DNA of 64,000 nucleotides from Alphaproteobacteria bacterium (GCA_009928665.1 SACF01000006.1:62001-126000), one strand, 5' to 3'; counted from the stretch's first letter, positions 9,223-18,673 are shown. The notes: a model not told the origin generated them from the sequence alone. A program made the numbers and translations.

Positions 9223-9669
9223 ATGGGACTTACCGCTGAGAGTTTCTTCGCAAAACATGATCAGGAAGATATCCGGCAGGCCATAATGTTAGCCGAACTG
9301 GACACATCTGGCGAGATCAGGGTGCACATTGAAAATTATTGCAAAGGGGACGTTATGGATCGTGCTGCCTATCTTTTTAAACAGTTGGGAATGGATAAAA
9401 CAGAAAAACGTAACGGTGTCCTGATATACCTGGCTGTCAAAAACCGCAGATTTGCCATTGTCGGGGATGTCGGGATAAACTCCGTGGTACCTGAGAATTT
9501 CTGGGATGATACTAAATTGTTTATGCTGGATCATTTCAGGGACAATAGGTTTACTGACGGACTTATTGGAGCAATTGAAAAAACCGGAAAACTTCTCAAG
9601 GAACACTTTCCTTATCACCGTAACGATATTAACGAACTTTCAGATGATGTTTCATTTGGAAAGGACTGA
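9223..9669 (+). CDS. TPM-domain protein, soluble
   Basis: 148 residues with no signal peptide or membrane helix. The pattern AELDTSGEIRVHIENYC, then KNRRFAIVGDVGIN and FTDGLIGAIEKTGKLL, matches the TPM (YgcG/TLP18.3/Psb32/MOLO-1) fold. Founding members were reported as phosphatases or photosystem repair factors, but the bacterial role is unclear. It lies between lemA and a second, exported TPM protein, so a cytosolic partner in the same envelope system is likely. Confidence 0.85.
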   Translation: MGLTAESFFAKHDQEDIRQAIMLAELDTSGEIRVHIENYCKGDVMDRAAYLFKQLGMDKTEKRNGVLIYLAVKNRRFAIVGDVGINSVVPENFWDDTKLFMLDHFRDNRFTDGLIGAIEKTGKLLKEHFPYHRNDINELSDDVSFGKD

Positions 9670-9684
9670 CCTTAGCCTCATCTC

Positions 9685-10491
9685 ATGATACCCGGAAAAC
9701 TAAAATACCTGCTCCTTTTCTTAATTGGTCTGCTGGTCATTGGTACAGGTCAGGCCCAGGATATTCCTCCGCGACCTGATCCGCCTCAGCTCGTTAATGA
9801 TTTTGCCGGGATCCTGACATCAGAGCAGATCAGTAATCTGGAATCTAAACTCGTAGCCTTTAACGATTCCACCTCAACCCAGCTGGTAGTGGTAACAGTG
9901 AAATCGCTGAATGGATACGATAAAAATCAGTTTGCTTACATGATTGGTCAACAGTGGGGGGTTGGTCAAAAAGGAAAGAACAATGGCGCTGTTATCCTGG
10001 TTAAACCAAAATATCAGGATGAAAAGGGGGAGGCCAGTATTCAGACCGGGTACGGGTTGGAAGGAGCTATCCCGGATGCACTTTCCAAGAGGATTGTTGA
10101 AAATGAAATGATCCCTGCATTCAGGAAAGGAGATTACTATGCCGGTATCGATGCCGCCGTAAACACCATGATTTCGCTGGCAAAAGGTGAATTCACTGCT
10201 GACCAGTATAATAAAAGAAACAAAAACCAGCCCATCGGGATCATTATTCCGATAATTATCATTGCCGTGGTTTTCATGTTGATGCGCGGCAGCCGAGCCA
10301 GATCCCATTCGATCGGGAAGAATATTCCTTTCTGGACAGCCTTCTGGCTTTTAGGATCCATGGGCCGCGGACACAGCGGATCCTGGAACAGTTTCACCGG
10401 AGGAAGCGGATTCGGCGGTGGCGGTGGCGGCGGTTTCGGGGGATTCGGAGGAGGTGGTTTCGGCGGTGGCGGAGCCGGTGGGAGCTGGTAG
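9685..10491 (+). CDS. TPM-domain protein, YgcG-like, exported with Gly-rich tail
   Basis: 268 residues: a signal peptide ending near residue 24 (GTGQAQ), a TPM domain (about 28-170; VNDFAGILTSEQI, QLVVVTVKSLNGY, YGLEGAIPD), a transmembrane helix (about 190-204) and a terminal 40-residue Gly/Phe-rich tail (GGGGGGFGGFGGGG). This layout is typical of YgcG proteins: a periplasmic TPM domain anchored with a cytoplasmic low-complexity tail. It is third in the lemA/TPM/TPM set. The stop is followed at once by a short tandem repeat tract. Confidence 0.9.
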   Translation: MIPGKLKYLLLFLIGLLVIGTGQAQDIPPRPDPPQLVNDFAGILTSEQISNLESKLVAFNDSTSTQLVVVTVKSLNGYDKNQFAYMIGQQWGVGQKGKNNGAVILVKPKYQDEKGEASIQTGYGLEGAIPDALSKRIVENEMIPAFRKGDYYAGIDAAVNTMISLAKGEFTADQYNKRNKNQPIGIIIPIIIIAVVFMLMRGSRARSHSIGKNIPFWTAFWLLGSMGRGHSGSWNSFTGGSGFGGGGGGGFGGFGGGGFGGGGAGGSW

Positions 10492-10493
10492 AT

Positions 10494-10570
10494 GACAATG
10501 GACAATGGACAATGGACAATGGAAAATTGACAATTGACAATTGAAAACGGAAAACGGAAAACGGAAAATT
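10494..10570 (+). repeat. heptanucleotide tandem array, 11 units
   Basis: Eleven uninterrupted 7-mers with in-phase variants: GACAATG x4, GAAAATT, GACAATT x2, GAAAACG x3, GAAAATT. It starts 3 bp after the upstream stop codon. The variants occur as small homogeneous blocks, as expected from slippage or local duplication. Confidence 0.9.
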
Positions 10571-10588
10571 AAAAAGATCGGAGAAATT

Positions 10589-10681
10589 CAATCAGTCAAT
10601 CAATCAATCAGTCATTCTGTCAATCACTCAATCACTCAATCACTCATTCACACATTCACTCATTCTGTCATTCAGTCAATC
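10589..10681 (+). repeat. tetranucleotide (TCAN)n array
   Basis: A degenerate period-4 tract (AATC, AGTC, ACTC, ATTC units) of about 90 bp runs from the heptamer array to the start codon of the next gene. It contains spurious open frames on both strands but nothing that looks like protein. Confidence 0.85.
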
Positions 10682-10685
10682 TTCC

Positions 10686-10907
10686 TTGAAGCTGCTTCGG
10701 AAAATATGGCTTTTTTATTATGATGGTTTCCGATCGATGACCGTTGGCAAAAAATTGTGGATCATTATCCTCATCAAACTTTTTATTCTGTTCGCCATCC
10801 TAAAGTTGTTTTTCTTTCCCGATTTTCTGAAATCAAAATTCGGAAGCGATCACGAGAAATCCGATTATGTCGGAAAGGAACTGATAGACAGGAACAATTC
10901 ACACTAA
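10686..10907 (+). CDS. DUF4492-like small membrane protein (TTG start)
   Basis: 73 residues starting MKLLRKIWLFYYDGF, with a central hydrophobic helix (about 24-44; LWIIILIKLFILFAILKLFFF) and a charged tail. The aromatic N terminus plus the LGKKLWIIILIKL-type helix is what I remember of the DUF4492 family, usually encoded beside cydAB in Bacteroidota. Here there is no cyd gene. The only matching initiation codon is TTG 10686; the bases just before it belong to the TCAN array, so its native upstream region may have been replaced. Family call moderate. Confidence 0.65.
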   Translation: MKLLRKIWLFYYDGFRSMTVGKKLWIIILIKLFILFAILKLFFFPDFLKSKFGSDHEKSDYVGKELIDRNNSH

Positions 10908-11021
10908 ATCCTGCCTGCTCCGGAGCCCGGATTTCATAATTTTCTTTAAACTTCTAACGGCTTGTTATCAATGAGGAAAGGGGATTTTCTGCCCTCGTTC
11001 TTCTCATATTGAGCTTTTTTG

Positions 11022-11029
11022 TAACTTTA
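11022..11029 (+). promoter_or_regulatory. possible -7 box before the T9SS protein
   Basis: TAACTTTA differs from TAnnTTTG by the last base only and lies 26 bp before the ATG. No well-spaced -33 element was seen. Confidence 0.35.
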
Positions 11030-11055
11030 CGGCTTAAACGAAAAACACCGGTCAC

Positions 11056-14000
11056 ATGAAGAAAATTCTATTTTTCCTTTCAGCAATGCTGTTTTTACAC
11101 CTCGTTAATGCTCAGACTCCTTCCGGTCAATCCGTAAACGACACCTCAAATTATCCCTACTGGATTGAAATGATGCAGGATCCGACGGCAAATTTCTACC
11201 AAACCCAACGTGCCTTTCAGCAGTACTGGAAAAATCGAAAAATCACCAAAGGATGTGGTTATAAGGTCTTTAAAAGATGGGAATACATGATGCAGTCAAG
11301 GATTAATCCCGACGGATCACGCCCCGACCCGGCCTCTACCATGAATGCCTATCACAGTTATCAGGAGCAAACCAGGTCGATGAGCGGAAACTGGGTATCA
11401 ATTGGCCCTGCAACGATTCCGGATCCGGGACCGGCCGGTTACGAAGGACTGGGCAGGCTCAATGTGGTGGCTTTTCATCCAACTGATCCCAATAAATTTT
11501 ATGTCGGGGCTCCATCCGGTGGATTATGGCAAACCGATGATGGCGGCAATACATGGGTTACACATACCGATACCATGCCAACGTTAGGGGTTTCAGCTAT
11601 TGTTGTCAGTTACTCCAACCCGGACATCATCCTGATCGGAACCGGCGACCGTGATGCCGGCGATGCCCCCGGTCTGGGCGTTTATAAAAGCACCGATGGG
11701 GGCATCTCCTGGGTCGCTTCTAAGACCGGTATGAATAACAAGACCGTTGGCCGTATCATTCAACACCCTGTTGATCCGCAGATTTTCCTTGCTGCCACCA
11801 GCGGAGGAGTTTACAGGTCGACCGATGGCGGAACCAACTGGACCCTGACTCAATCAGGCAATTTCAAAGATATTCATTTCAAACCGAATGATGCCGCCAT
11901 TGTTTACGCTGCCGTTAACAGTGATTTTTACAGGTCCTCCAACAATGGGGTCACTTTTACAAAGATTACATCAGGTATTACCGCGGGCCAGCGGGGCGCC
12001 ATTGCCGTGAGTCAGGCTAATCCGAATTATGTCTACTTCCTGCAATCTGATAACAGCAGCGGTTTTAAATGCCTCTACCGTTCAACTGATGCCGGTTTGA
12101 CATTTACAGCCCAATCAACCTCTCCGAATATCCTTGATTGGTCCTGCGACGGAAGCGGTACAGGGGGACAAGGTTGGTATGATCTTGCAGTGGCCGCAGA
12201 CCCTAACAATGCTGAAGTTGTATATGTCGGCGGCGTAGATGTGTGGAAATCAACAAACGGAGGCGTCACCTGGACAATAAACGCTCACTGGTACGGTGGA
12301 TGCAGTGTTCCCGCGGTTCATGCCGATTGCCATTTTCTTGGCTTTTCACCGGTCAATGGTAAGCTTTATGCGGGCAATGATGGCGGATGTTATTCCACAA
12401 GCAATGGCGGAACTACCTGGACTGATCATACCGTCGGCATGACCATCGGTCAGATTTATAAACTGGGACAGGCGCAAACAGTGAAGAACAAAGTGATCAA
12501 CGGATTTCAGGATAACAGAACCTATTCCATAACGCCAACCGGATGGATTGCAGTGGGAGGAGGCGACGGTATGGAATGTGCCTACGATTACACCAATGCA
12601 GCCTATTCCTATCACACCATTTATTACGGAAATATCTATCGTAAAATTAACAATTCCAATGAAGTACAGATTGGCGGTCAAGGCGTAAATGGCATAACGG
12701 AGGAAGGAGCCTGGGTAACACCTTTTTGCCTGAGTAAATTCAACCATAAAACCATGTTCGCAGGTTACAAGAATATCTGGCGAAGCAACGATGTTTCGAC
12801 CAATCCGGTAGTCTGGACACAAATTTCGAACAGTCTTGCCGGCAGTAACAATACCAACATGTCGGTGGTTGAACACAGTTCGGCAAACGAAAATATGTTA
12901 TATGTTGTCAGGTCTGATAAAAAACTATTCCGTACCGATGACTGTCTGAGCAGTAATCCGGTTTGGTACGACCTGACTAATTTTTTACCCGTATCTGCTA
13001 ACCCCACCGACATCAAGACTATCGCTGAGGACGAAAATATCGTTTACATGGCGCTTAACAACAACATTTATAAATCCAACGACAAAGGACTTACCTGGAC
13101 CAGCATAAAGGAAAATCTGCCTACGGTTCCCATCAATTCCATTGCCTGCTACAAGAACGCGCTGGATGGACTCTATATTGGCACTGATGCCGGGGTCTAT
13201 TACAAAGATCAGGGAACCAACGGATGGATCGCGTTCAGCGACGGTCTGCCGGTGAATGCAAAGATCACGGAGGTTGAGATTTATTACGATAATGATTCTG
13301 TTTCACAGGATGTTATCAGAGCCAGTTCTTACGGCCGGGGCTTATGGGGATCTGACATGTATCATGAGACACCTCAAGCCGACTTCACCACTGCCCACAC
13401 TACCATCCCGACCGGTTGTGCAATCGATTTCAAAGATTTATCCTCCGGGGTGCCAACCGACTTTCAGTGGTATTTCCAGGGCGGAACTCCCTCCACTTCA
13501 AACCTGAAAAATCCAACCGGCATCCTTTACAGCGCTCCGGGCAACTATGAGGTAAAGCAGAAGGTTTGGAATGTTTACGGAGCCGATTCAGTGACAAAAG
13601 TCAATTATATCACCGTTAGCGGCACCATGTTGCCTGAACCAGATTTCACAGCCGACCGGCAAGTAACCTGCCAGAATGAAGTGATACATTTCATTGATAA
13701 AACACTGAACTGTCCGATAAGCTGGAACTGGCAGTTTCAACCCTCAAACGTGACCTTTTTAGACGGAACTACGTTCAACAGCCAGAATCCCGTGGTCCTG
13801 TTCAATGAACCCGGCCCCTATGATGTGCAACTGACTGTTTATAATGCAGTAGGCCCCGGTACGGTGACAAAACAGGATTACATTTACCAGGGAGGATTTA
13901 CCCTGCCCTTTTCCGAAACATTCGTGAATGGTTTCGGCGAGCGCCACTGGAAAGTTATAAACCCCGACTTTCTGGTTACGTGGGATACAATATCCGTAGC

Positions 14001-14718
14001 CGGAGTTGTGCCGGGTTCTAAAGCGCTTTGGATGAATTTCTTTGACTATCAGGCAGTGGACCGCCGGGATCAGATCATCAGTCCGGCTTTGAATTTCAGC
14101 GGATACGGAAACATCACCCTACATTTCAAACATGCCTATGAACAGAGAATCCGAAAGGATTCACTCATCATCAAAGGATCAGATGATTGCGGCGCCACCT
14201 GGGTCCGGCTATGGGGCATGGGACCTGACGGCTCTCCGAATACTTTTGTGACCCATCCAAGTACCCTGACCGAATTTTTCCCACAGTCGGCCGACGACTG
14301 GTGCGGAGGCAGCTATGGTACCGACTGCTATATAATTGATTTATCGGAATATAGTAACAAAAACAATGTTCAACTCATGTTTGAATCCTATAATCGATAT
14401 GGCAATAACCTGTTTATTAATGATATAGTTATTAACGGAACAGTGGGAACGGCTGAATTGAAAAATAAGCAGCCCGATATTTCGCTCTTCCCGAATCCGG
14501 CTTCAGGTAGCGTGACTGTTAATATTACCGGAGTAAAAGACCAGGTAATGATGGCAGTTTTCACACCCGAAGGGCAAATAGTTCTCCGGCAGACGCTTCA
14601 GGTGAAAGGAACGGCCATCTCGGAACAAATCGACTTCTCAAATCTGAAACCAGGTATCTACTTCATTGAATTGACCGGACGTCAATTCAATGAAATTAAA
14701 AAAATCATAATCTTTTAA
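11056..14718 (+). CDS. secreted BNR/sortilin-like and PKD protein with T9SS sorting domain
   Basis: 1220 residues. A signal peptide ends near residue 20 (LHLVNAQ). Residues about 110-760 hold many sortilin/BNR-type propeller repeats with the Asp-box pattern S-T-D-G-G-x-x-W (STDGGISW, STDGGTNW, STNGGVTW). Two PKD-like domains follow (about 775-945; PTDFQWYFQGG, PISWNWQFQPS), then a jelly-roll segment of the adhesion/MAM-like type (about 955-1125). The last 80 residues form a type A T9SS C-terminal domain (LFPNPASGSVTV, LKPGIYFIEL). The protein is thus predicted to cross the outer membrane by T9SS and be surface-attached or released. Repeat content suggests glycan binding or hydrolysis, but no catalytic site was recognised. 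A second T9SS cargo gene follows 2 bp later. Confidence 0.88.
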   Translation: MKKILFFLSAMLFLHLVNAQTPSGQSVNDTSNYPYWIEMMQDPTANFYQTQRAFQQYWKNRKITKGCGYKVFKRWEYMMQSRINPDGSRPDPASTMNAYHSYQEQTRSMSGNWVSIGPATIPDPGPAGYEGLGRLNVVAFHPTDPNKFYVGAPSGGLWQTDDGGNTWVTHTDTMPTLGVSAIVVSYSNPDIILIGTGDRDAGDAPGLGVYKSTDGGISWVASKTGMNNKTVGRIIQHPVDPQIFLAATSGGVYRSTDGGTNWTLTQSGNFKDIHFKPNDAAIVYAAVNSDFYRSSNNGVTFTKITSGITAGQRGAIAVSQANPNYVYFLQSDNSSGFKCLYRSTDAGLTFTAQSTSPNILDWSCDGSGTGGQGWYDLAVAADPNNAEVVYVGGVDVWKSTNGGVTWTINAHWYGGCSVPAVHADCHFLGFSPVNGKLYAGNDGGCYSTSNGGTTWTDHTVGMTIGQIYKLGQAQTVKNKVINGFQDNRTYSITPTGWIAVGGGDGMECAYDYTNAAYSYHTIYYGNIYRKINNSNEVQIGGQGVNGITEEGAWVTPFCLSKFNHKTMFAGYKNIWRSNDVSTNPVVWTQISNSLAGSNNTNMSVVEHSSANENMLYVVRSDKKLFRTDDCLSSNPVWYDLTNFLPVSANPTDIKTIAEDENIVYMALNNNIYKSNDKGLTWTSIKENLPTVPINSIACYKNALDGLYIGTDAGVYYKDQGTNGWIAFSDGLPVNAKITEVEIYYDNDSVSQDVIRASSYGRGLWGSDMYHETPQADFTTAHTTIPTGCAIDFKDLSSGVPTDFQWYFQGGTPSTSNLKNPTGILYSAPGNYEVKQKVWNVYGADSVTKVNYITVSGTMLPEPDFTADRQVTCQNEVIHFIDKTLNCPISWNWQFQPSNVTFLDGTTFNSQNPVVLFNEPGPYDVQLTVYNAVGPGTVTKQDYIYQGGFTLPFSETFVNGFGERHWKVINPDFLVTWDTISVAGVVPGSKALWMNFFDYQAVDRRDQIISPALNFSGYGNITLHFKHAYEQRIRKDSLIIKGSDDCGATWVRLWGMGPDGSPNTFVTHPSTLTEFFPQSADDWCGGSYGTDCYIIDLSEYSNKNNVQLMFESYNRYGNNLFINDIVINGTVGTAELKNKQPDISLFPNPASGSVTVNITGVKDQVMMAVFTPEGQIVLRQTLQVKGTAISEQIDFSNLKPGIYFIELTGRQFNEIKKIIIF

Positions 14719-14720
14719 AA

Positions 14721-17219
14721 GTGAAAAAAGCTGTTTTGCTTTTTCTGTCATGGTCCATGTCAATGTTGACTTTGGGCCAGGGTTGGCGCCCCGGCGAGAT
14801 GGAACTCATCGCACAATTGAACAGTTCCGGTGATCTTTTACAGATTCAACGATTGACAAAGAATATTGAACCTGCCTCGGCTGATGGTAAGCTGTTTAGA
14901 ATTTATCTGGTTCCCAAAGAGTACGAATTATTCAGAAAATTGGATATCCGTTACCAGATTACCATACCGGATCTCAATTTTCACTATCAACATTTCTGGG
15001 ATGACCAGGATAATCCATACGGATATTACACCTATGACCAGATTATTTCGATCATCGACAGTCTTTCCTTGAATTTTCCAACCATTTGTAAGAAATATTT
15101 GCTGGGAACCTCTTCTGGCGGCCGTCAATTGTCGATTTTAAAGATCAGCGACCATGTTGCCATCGATGAACCGGAAGCCGAGATCATGTTCGACGGAGGA
15201 ATTCATGGCGATGAAGTTGGCGGCCCCCAGAATATTATTCTTTTTGCACGCGAATTATGTCTGAATTACGGAATTAATCCGACATATACCGACCTGATCA
15301 ATACCCGTGAAATCTGGCTTTATCCGATGGTGAACCCCGATGGAAGGGTGGCGATGTCGCGTTACAACAATTATGGAGTTGATATCAACAGGGATTGTGG
15401 TTATATGTGGAATGGAGAGGGACAAAGTACCGGCTCATTTTCACAGATTGAAACGAAAACACTTCGAAAAATAATTCTGGATAACCAATTTGTCGTTTAT
15501 ACCAACTATCACAGCGGAACTGAGATCCTTTCCTACCCGTGGAGCTACAGGTCAAGTTCGGCCCGGGATTACAATCTCTTTAACAGCCTTGGCGGTGTTT
15601 ATTCCATCACTTCGGGTTATTCTTCGTTTCAGTATGGGCAAGGTTATAATATCATGTACGCCATTAACGGAAGTACGAAGGATTTCACCTATGGTTGTAC
15701 GGGAAATATTGGCTGGTCCATCGAAATTTCAAATAATAAGCAGCCCCCTTCGTCGCAAATCATGACCTTCTATAACAACAATAAACCGGCTATGATTGAA
15801 ATGATAAGCCGGAGCAACTGGGGTATCTCAGGAATAATAACAGATTCCGCCACAGGTGAGCCTTTGCGGGCCACAGTATGGATCAATGATTATTATCCGG
15901 TTTATTCAGATCCTGAAGTTGGCGATTTTCATAAATATATTATTCCCGGAAACTATACGGTAAAAATCAGAGCAAACGGATATAAAACCAAAACATTGAC
16001 CAACATCACTGTTCCGCTGACCGGATGCATCGAAGTAACTGCAGAACTGGTTCCTGAACCAAAATGGTACGCGCACCAGGTGATCAGCTGTCATATACCC
16101 GGAAATAATTTCGGGGACCCCGGATTTACTCCGGGCGCGCTCGGGGCTCCTGATGGAACACCTTATGCGCTCGGACATCTTGGCTGGATTATCCTTGATA
16201 TGCATGATACTATATGCAATGGCGAAGGAAACGATTTCAAAGTAATTGAGTCCGGCTCCGCATCCAAGTCTTTTACCGTTTCCGGTAGTAACAGCATGGA
16301 CGGGCCTTTCTATGTCATTGGAACGGGTAACGGCACAACGTCCTTCGATCTGGCCGCCTGTCCACTCGATAAAGTTCGTTATCTGCGTATCGTTGATAAT
16401 GGAACAGGAGCTATATCGGGTTCCGGAGCAGGATTTAACCTCGATGGGGTGGAAATGCTCACACCCCCTTTAATTGTTCGCTTTACCTCCGACTCCGACA
16501 GCATCTGTGCAGAAAATGCTATTCACTTTACACACAATTGTTCAGGAAACCCAAACCAGTGGAATTGGTCTTTCCCCGGAGGGGTACCTTCCTCATCATC
16601 TTCCGCAATACCACCCGAAATTCACTACAATTTACCCGGAACCTATGATGTTTCACTTACCATCTCAAACGGATTCACCTCCAGTTCACTTACAAAACAG
16701 GGATTTATCAAGGTTTTCGAATCACCGGTAGTTGAACTCGGTAAGGACACTGCGTTATGTCCCTGGCAAAATATTACTCTCGACGCAGGAAATCCCAGTG
16801 CTACCTTTCTATGGTCGACCGGCGACACCAGTCAGACAATTCTGGTTGATTCAACAGGAATTGGTATCGGCTCGAAGATATACTGGGTCGATGTGAGTTT
16901 AAACCAGATCTGTGCCACCAGGGATTCCGTCAGGGTTACTTTTCAGATCTGCAGCAATGTTCCAAAGTCCACAATCTTACCCATTGTTCAAATATACCCT
17001 AATCCTGCTACCGAGTACTTCACTGTGAAAACAACAGGACTTTCCGGATCAACCTGGATGCTCTTTTCCCCCTTGGGTATTATGGTTCTAAATGGAACTA
17101 TTGGTGATGACGAGGGAATAAATATCATATCAACAAATAATCTGAAACCGGGAACTTACTTTTTAAAGATACAGAACAACATTTCTGTATTCTCTGGAAA
17201 GATACTGATTCACCGATAG
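14721..17219 (+). CDS. secreted M14 zinc carboxypeptidase with T9SS sorting domain
   Basis: 832 residues from a GTG start 2 bp after the preceding stop. After a signal peptide, the M14 peptidase occupies about 95-365: the zinc ligand motif HGDE in GGIHGDEVGG, the third ligand His in YTNYHSGTEILSYP, MVNPDGR and DINRDC for substrate binding, and the catalytic Glu in GWSIEISNNKQPP. A CarboxypepD_reg domain follows (about 370-440; GEPLRATVWIN), then a galactose-binding-like segment, a PKD domain (NQWNWSFPGG), an Ig-like segment, and a T9SS type A tail (IYPNPATEYFTV, LKPGTYFLKI). All key residues are present, so it should be active outside the cell on peptide C termini. It is probably co-expressed with the BNR protein. 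Confidence 0.92.
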   Translation: MKKAVLLFLSWSMSMLTLGQGWRPGEMELIAQLNSSGDLLQIQRLTKNIEPASADGKLFRIYLVPKEYELFRKLDIRYQITIPDLNFHYQHFWDDQDNPYGYYTYDQIISIIDSLSLNFPTICKKYLLGTSSGGRQLSILKISDHVAIDEPEAEIMFDGGIHGDEVGGPQNIILFARELCLNYGINPTYTDLINTREIWLYPMVNPDGRVAMSRYNNYGVDINRDCGYMWNGEGQSTGSFSQIETKTLRKIILDNQFVVYTNYHSGTEILSYPWSYRSSSARDYNLFNSLGGVYSITSGYSSFQYGQGYNIMYAINGSTKDFTYGCTGNIGWSIEISNNKQPPSSQIMTFYNNNKPAMIEMISRSNWGISGIITDSATGEPLRATVWINDYYPVYSDPEVGDFHKYIIPGNYTVKIRANGYKTKTLTNITVPLTGCIEVTAELVPEPKWYAHQVISCHIPGNNFGDPGFTPGALGAPDGTPYALGHLGWIILDMHDTICNGEGNDFKVIESGSASKSFTVSGSNSMDGPFYVIGTGNGTTSFDLAACPLDKVRYLRIVDNGTGAISGSGAGFNLDGVEMLTPPLIVRFTSDSDSICAENAIHFTHNCSGNPNQWNWSFPGGVPSSSSSAIPPEIHYNLPGTYDVSLTISNGFTSSSLTKQGFIKVFESPVVELGKDTALCPWQNITLDAGNPSATFLWSTGDTSQTILVDSTGIGIGSKIYWVDVSLNQICATRDSVRVTFQICSNVPKSTILPIVQIYPNPATEYFTVKTTGLSGSTWMLFSPLGIMVLNGTIGDDEGINIISTNNLKPGTYFLKIQNNISVFSGKILIHR

Positions 17220-17229
17220 GTTGTTTACC

Positions 17230-17946
17230 ATGCAGCTTTTCTATACCTCTTCAAGCCAGCAACCCGGCGATGTGCTCAACCTGAGTGAAGAAGAGTCGTG
17301 GCATTGTGCAAAGGTTTTAAGACTCCGGAAAGACGACTCGCTCCATCTGACCGAGGGACAAGGATCTCTTTATCGTGCAAGAATATTGGATATAAATTCG
17401 AAATCCTGCCGGATCCTTATTGAACACTGTGACCCAAAAAGAGAAAAACCACCATCCCTCCATATTGCAATCGCGCCGACGAAAAATTCAGACCGGTTCG
17501 AATGGTTTCTTGAAAAAGCCACAGAGATAGGCATCGGCTCAGTGACTCCGATCCTCTGCGATCATTCTGAACGGTTGGTTATTAAAAAGGATCGTCTTGA
17601 AAAAATTCTGATTGCAGCAATGAAACAATCGCAACGTCTCTGGTTACCCGTATTAAATGATGTCAGCAGGTTTACTGATTTGATTGCCGCAGCATGCAGT
17701 AAGCAGCGCTATATTGCACATTGCGGTAACGATAATCAAAAAGCACTTTCCCACCTTTATATTCCACATTCGGAAGTTACTATTTTGATTGGCCCTGAAG
17801 GCGATTTCTCAGACCAGGAAATAACTCATGCAAAGCAGGCGGGTTTTGTACCTGTTAGTCTGGGTAACGCCCGATTGCGTATCGAAACCGCTGGTATCGT
17901 TGCAGCCCATACCATTAATCTTCTTGACCAAATGAATTCAGGATGA
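17230..17946 (+). CDS. rsmE: 16S rRNA (uracil-1498-N3)-methyltransferase
   Basis: A SPOUT-class enzyme that methylates U1498 in 16S rRNA helix 44. It has an N-terminal PUA-like domain (HCAKVLRLRKDD) and the conserved LEKATEIG, MKQSQRLWLP, LIGPEGDFS and LGNARLRIETA motifs of the knot. ATG 17230 is preferred over an in-frame TTG at 17221, giving 238 residues. The stop overlaps the next gene by 4 bp (ATGA), and the start lies 10 bp after the carboxypeptidase stop. Confidence 0.95.
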   Translation: MQLFYTSSSQQPGDVLNLSEEESWHCAKVLRLRKDDSLHLTEGQGSLYRARILDINSKSCRILIEHCDPKREKPPSLHIAIAPTKNSDRFEWFLEKATEIGIGSVTPILCDHSERLVIKKDRLEKILIAAMKQSQRLWLPVLNDVSRFTDLIAAACSKQRYIAHCGNDNQKALSHLYIPHSEVTILIGPEGDFSDQEITHAKQAGFVPVSLGNARLRIETAGIVAAHTINLLDQMNSG

Positions 17947-18629
17947 ACAAAAGACCAGGGATTCTTATACTTTTCCTTCTGTGGTCCCTGAGAACGGTTC
18001 TTGGAGGCTTACCAGTTCCCTCCTACCAGATCGCACTGCTGAAATATAACGGAGGTGGTGACTGGTATGCAAATCCGACATCCCTGCCCAATCTGGTCAG
18101 GTTTACCAATAAAATGTTAGGGACTAACATCAATGAGGAAATTGCCACAGTCGAGGCAGGAAGTTCTGAAATAATGAATTATCCCTTTGTTCACATGACT
18201 GGCCACGGAAACGTGATCTTTTCGGATCAGGAAGTGGAAAACCTGAGAACCTATTTAATGGCAGGAGGATTCCTTCATATTGATGACAACTATGGGTTGG
18301 ATGAATTCATCAGACCTCAGATAAAAAGATTATTCCCGGAAGTGGATTGGATTGAGTTACCATTTGACCATCCGATCTATCATCAGAAATTCAACTTTCC
18401 CTCAGGATTGCCCAAGATTCACGAACATGACGGGAAAGCGCCCCGGGGATTCGGGATAATTTACGATGGCAGGCTCGTCATCTTCTATAGTTATGAATGT
18501 GACCTGGGAGACGGATGGGAAGATCCAGCCGTCCACGGGGACCCGGAAACAACAAGATTGAAAGCGCTTCAGATGGGATCAAATATCCTCTCATACATTT
18601 TCTCAACCGGATTGACAAATGGGCATTAG
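17943..18629 (+). CDS. DUF4159 domain protein, exported
   Basis: 228 residues with an N-terminal signal peptide (about 1-22) and a DUF4159 domain: WYANPTSLPNL, FVHMTGHGNVIFSD, GGFLHIDDNYG and GMGSNILSYIF-like C-terminal strands. The fold is related to glutamine-amidotransferase-like domains found beside BatA/aerotolerance genes, but no catalytic residues are clear. ATGA overlap with rsmE suggests translational coupling. Precise function unknown. Confidence 0.85.
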   Translation: MNKRPGILILFLLWSLRTVLGGLPVPSYQIALLKYNGGGDWYANPTSLPNLVRFTNKMLGTNINEEIATVEAGSSEIMNYPFVHMTGHGNVIFSDQEVENLRTYLMAGGFLHIDDNYGLDEFIRPQIKRLFPEVDWIELPFDHPIYHQKFNFPSGLPKIHEHDGKAPRGFGIIYDGRLVIFYSYECDLGDGWEDPAVHGDPETTRLKALQMGSNILSYIFSTGLTNGH

Positions 18630-18646
18630 ATCAAACGGCTTTTTTA

Positions 18647-18654
18647 TATTTTTG
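18647..18654 (+). promoter_or_regulatory. -7 box before the Hdr-like operon
   Basis: TATTTTTG matches TAnnTTTG and ends 19 bp before the ATG at 18674. The -33 element is not evident, so this is moderate support that the five-gene operon starts here. Confidence 0.45.
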
Positions 18655-18673
18655 AAAATAGAAAACAAGATGA

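Noticed and set aside
10137..10505. Proline-rich minus-strand open frame
   Set aside because: It is the complement of the Gly-rich tail of the TPM protein; poly-Pro is an artefact of GGN codons.
10494..10681. Possible CRISPR array
   Set aside because: Repeat units are 7 and 4 bp with no spacers and no cas genes.
10541..10723. 60-residue open frame over the repeat arrays
   Set aside because: Its sequence (repeated SVNQSI, HSITQS) simply reflects the TCAN repeat.
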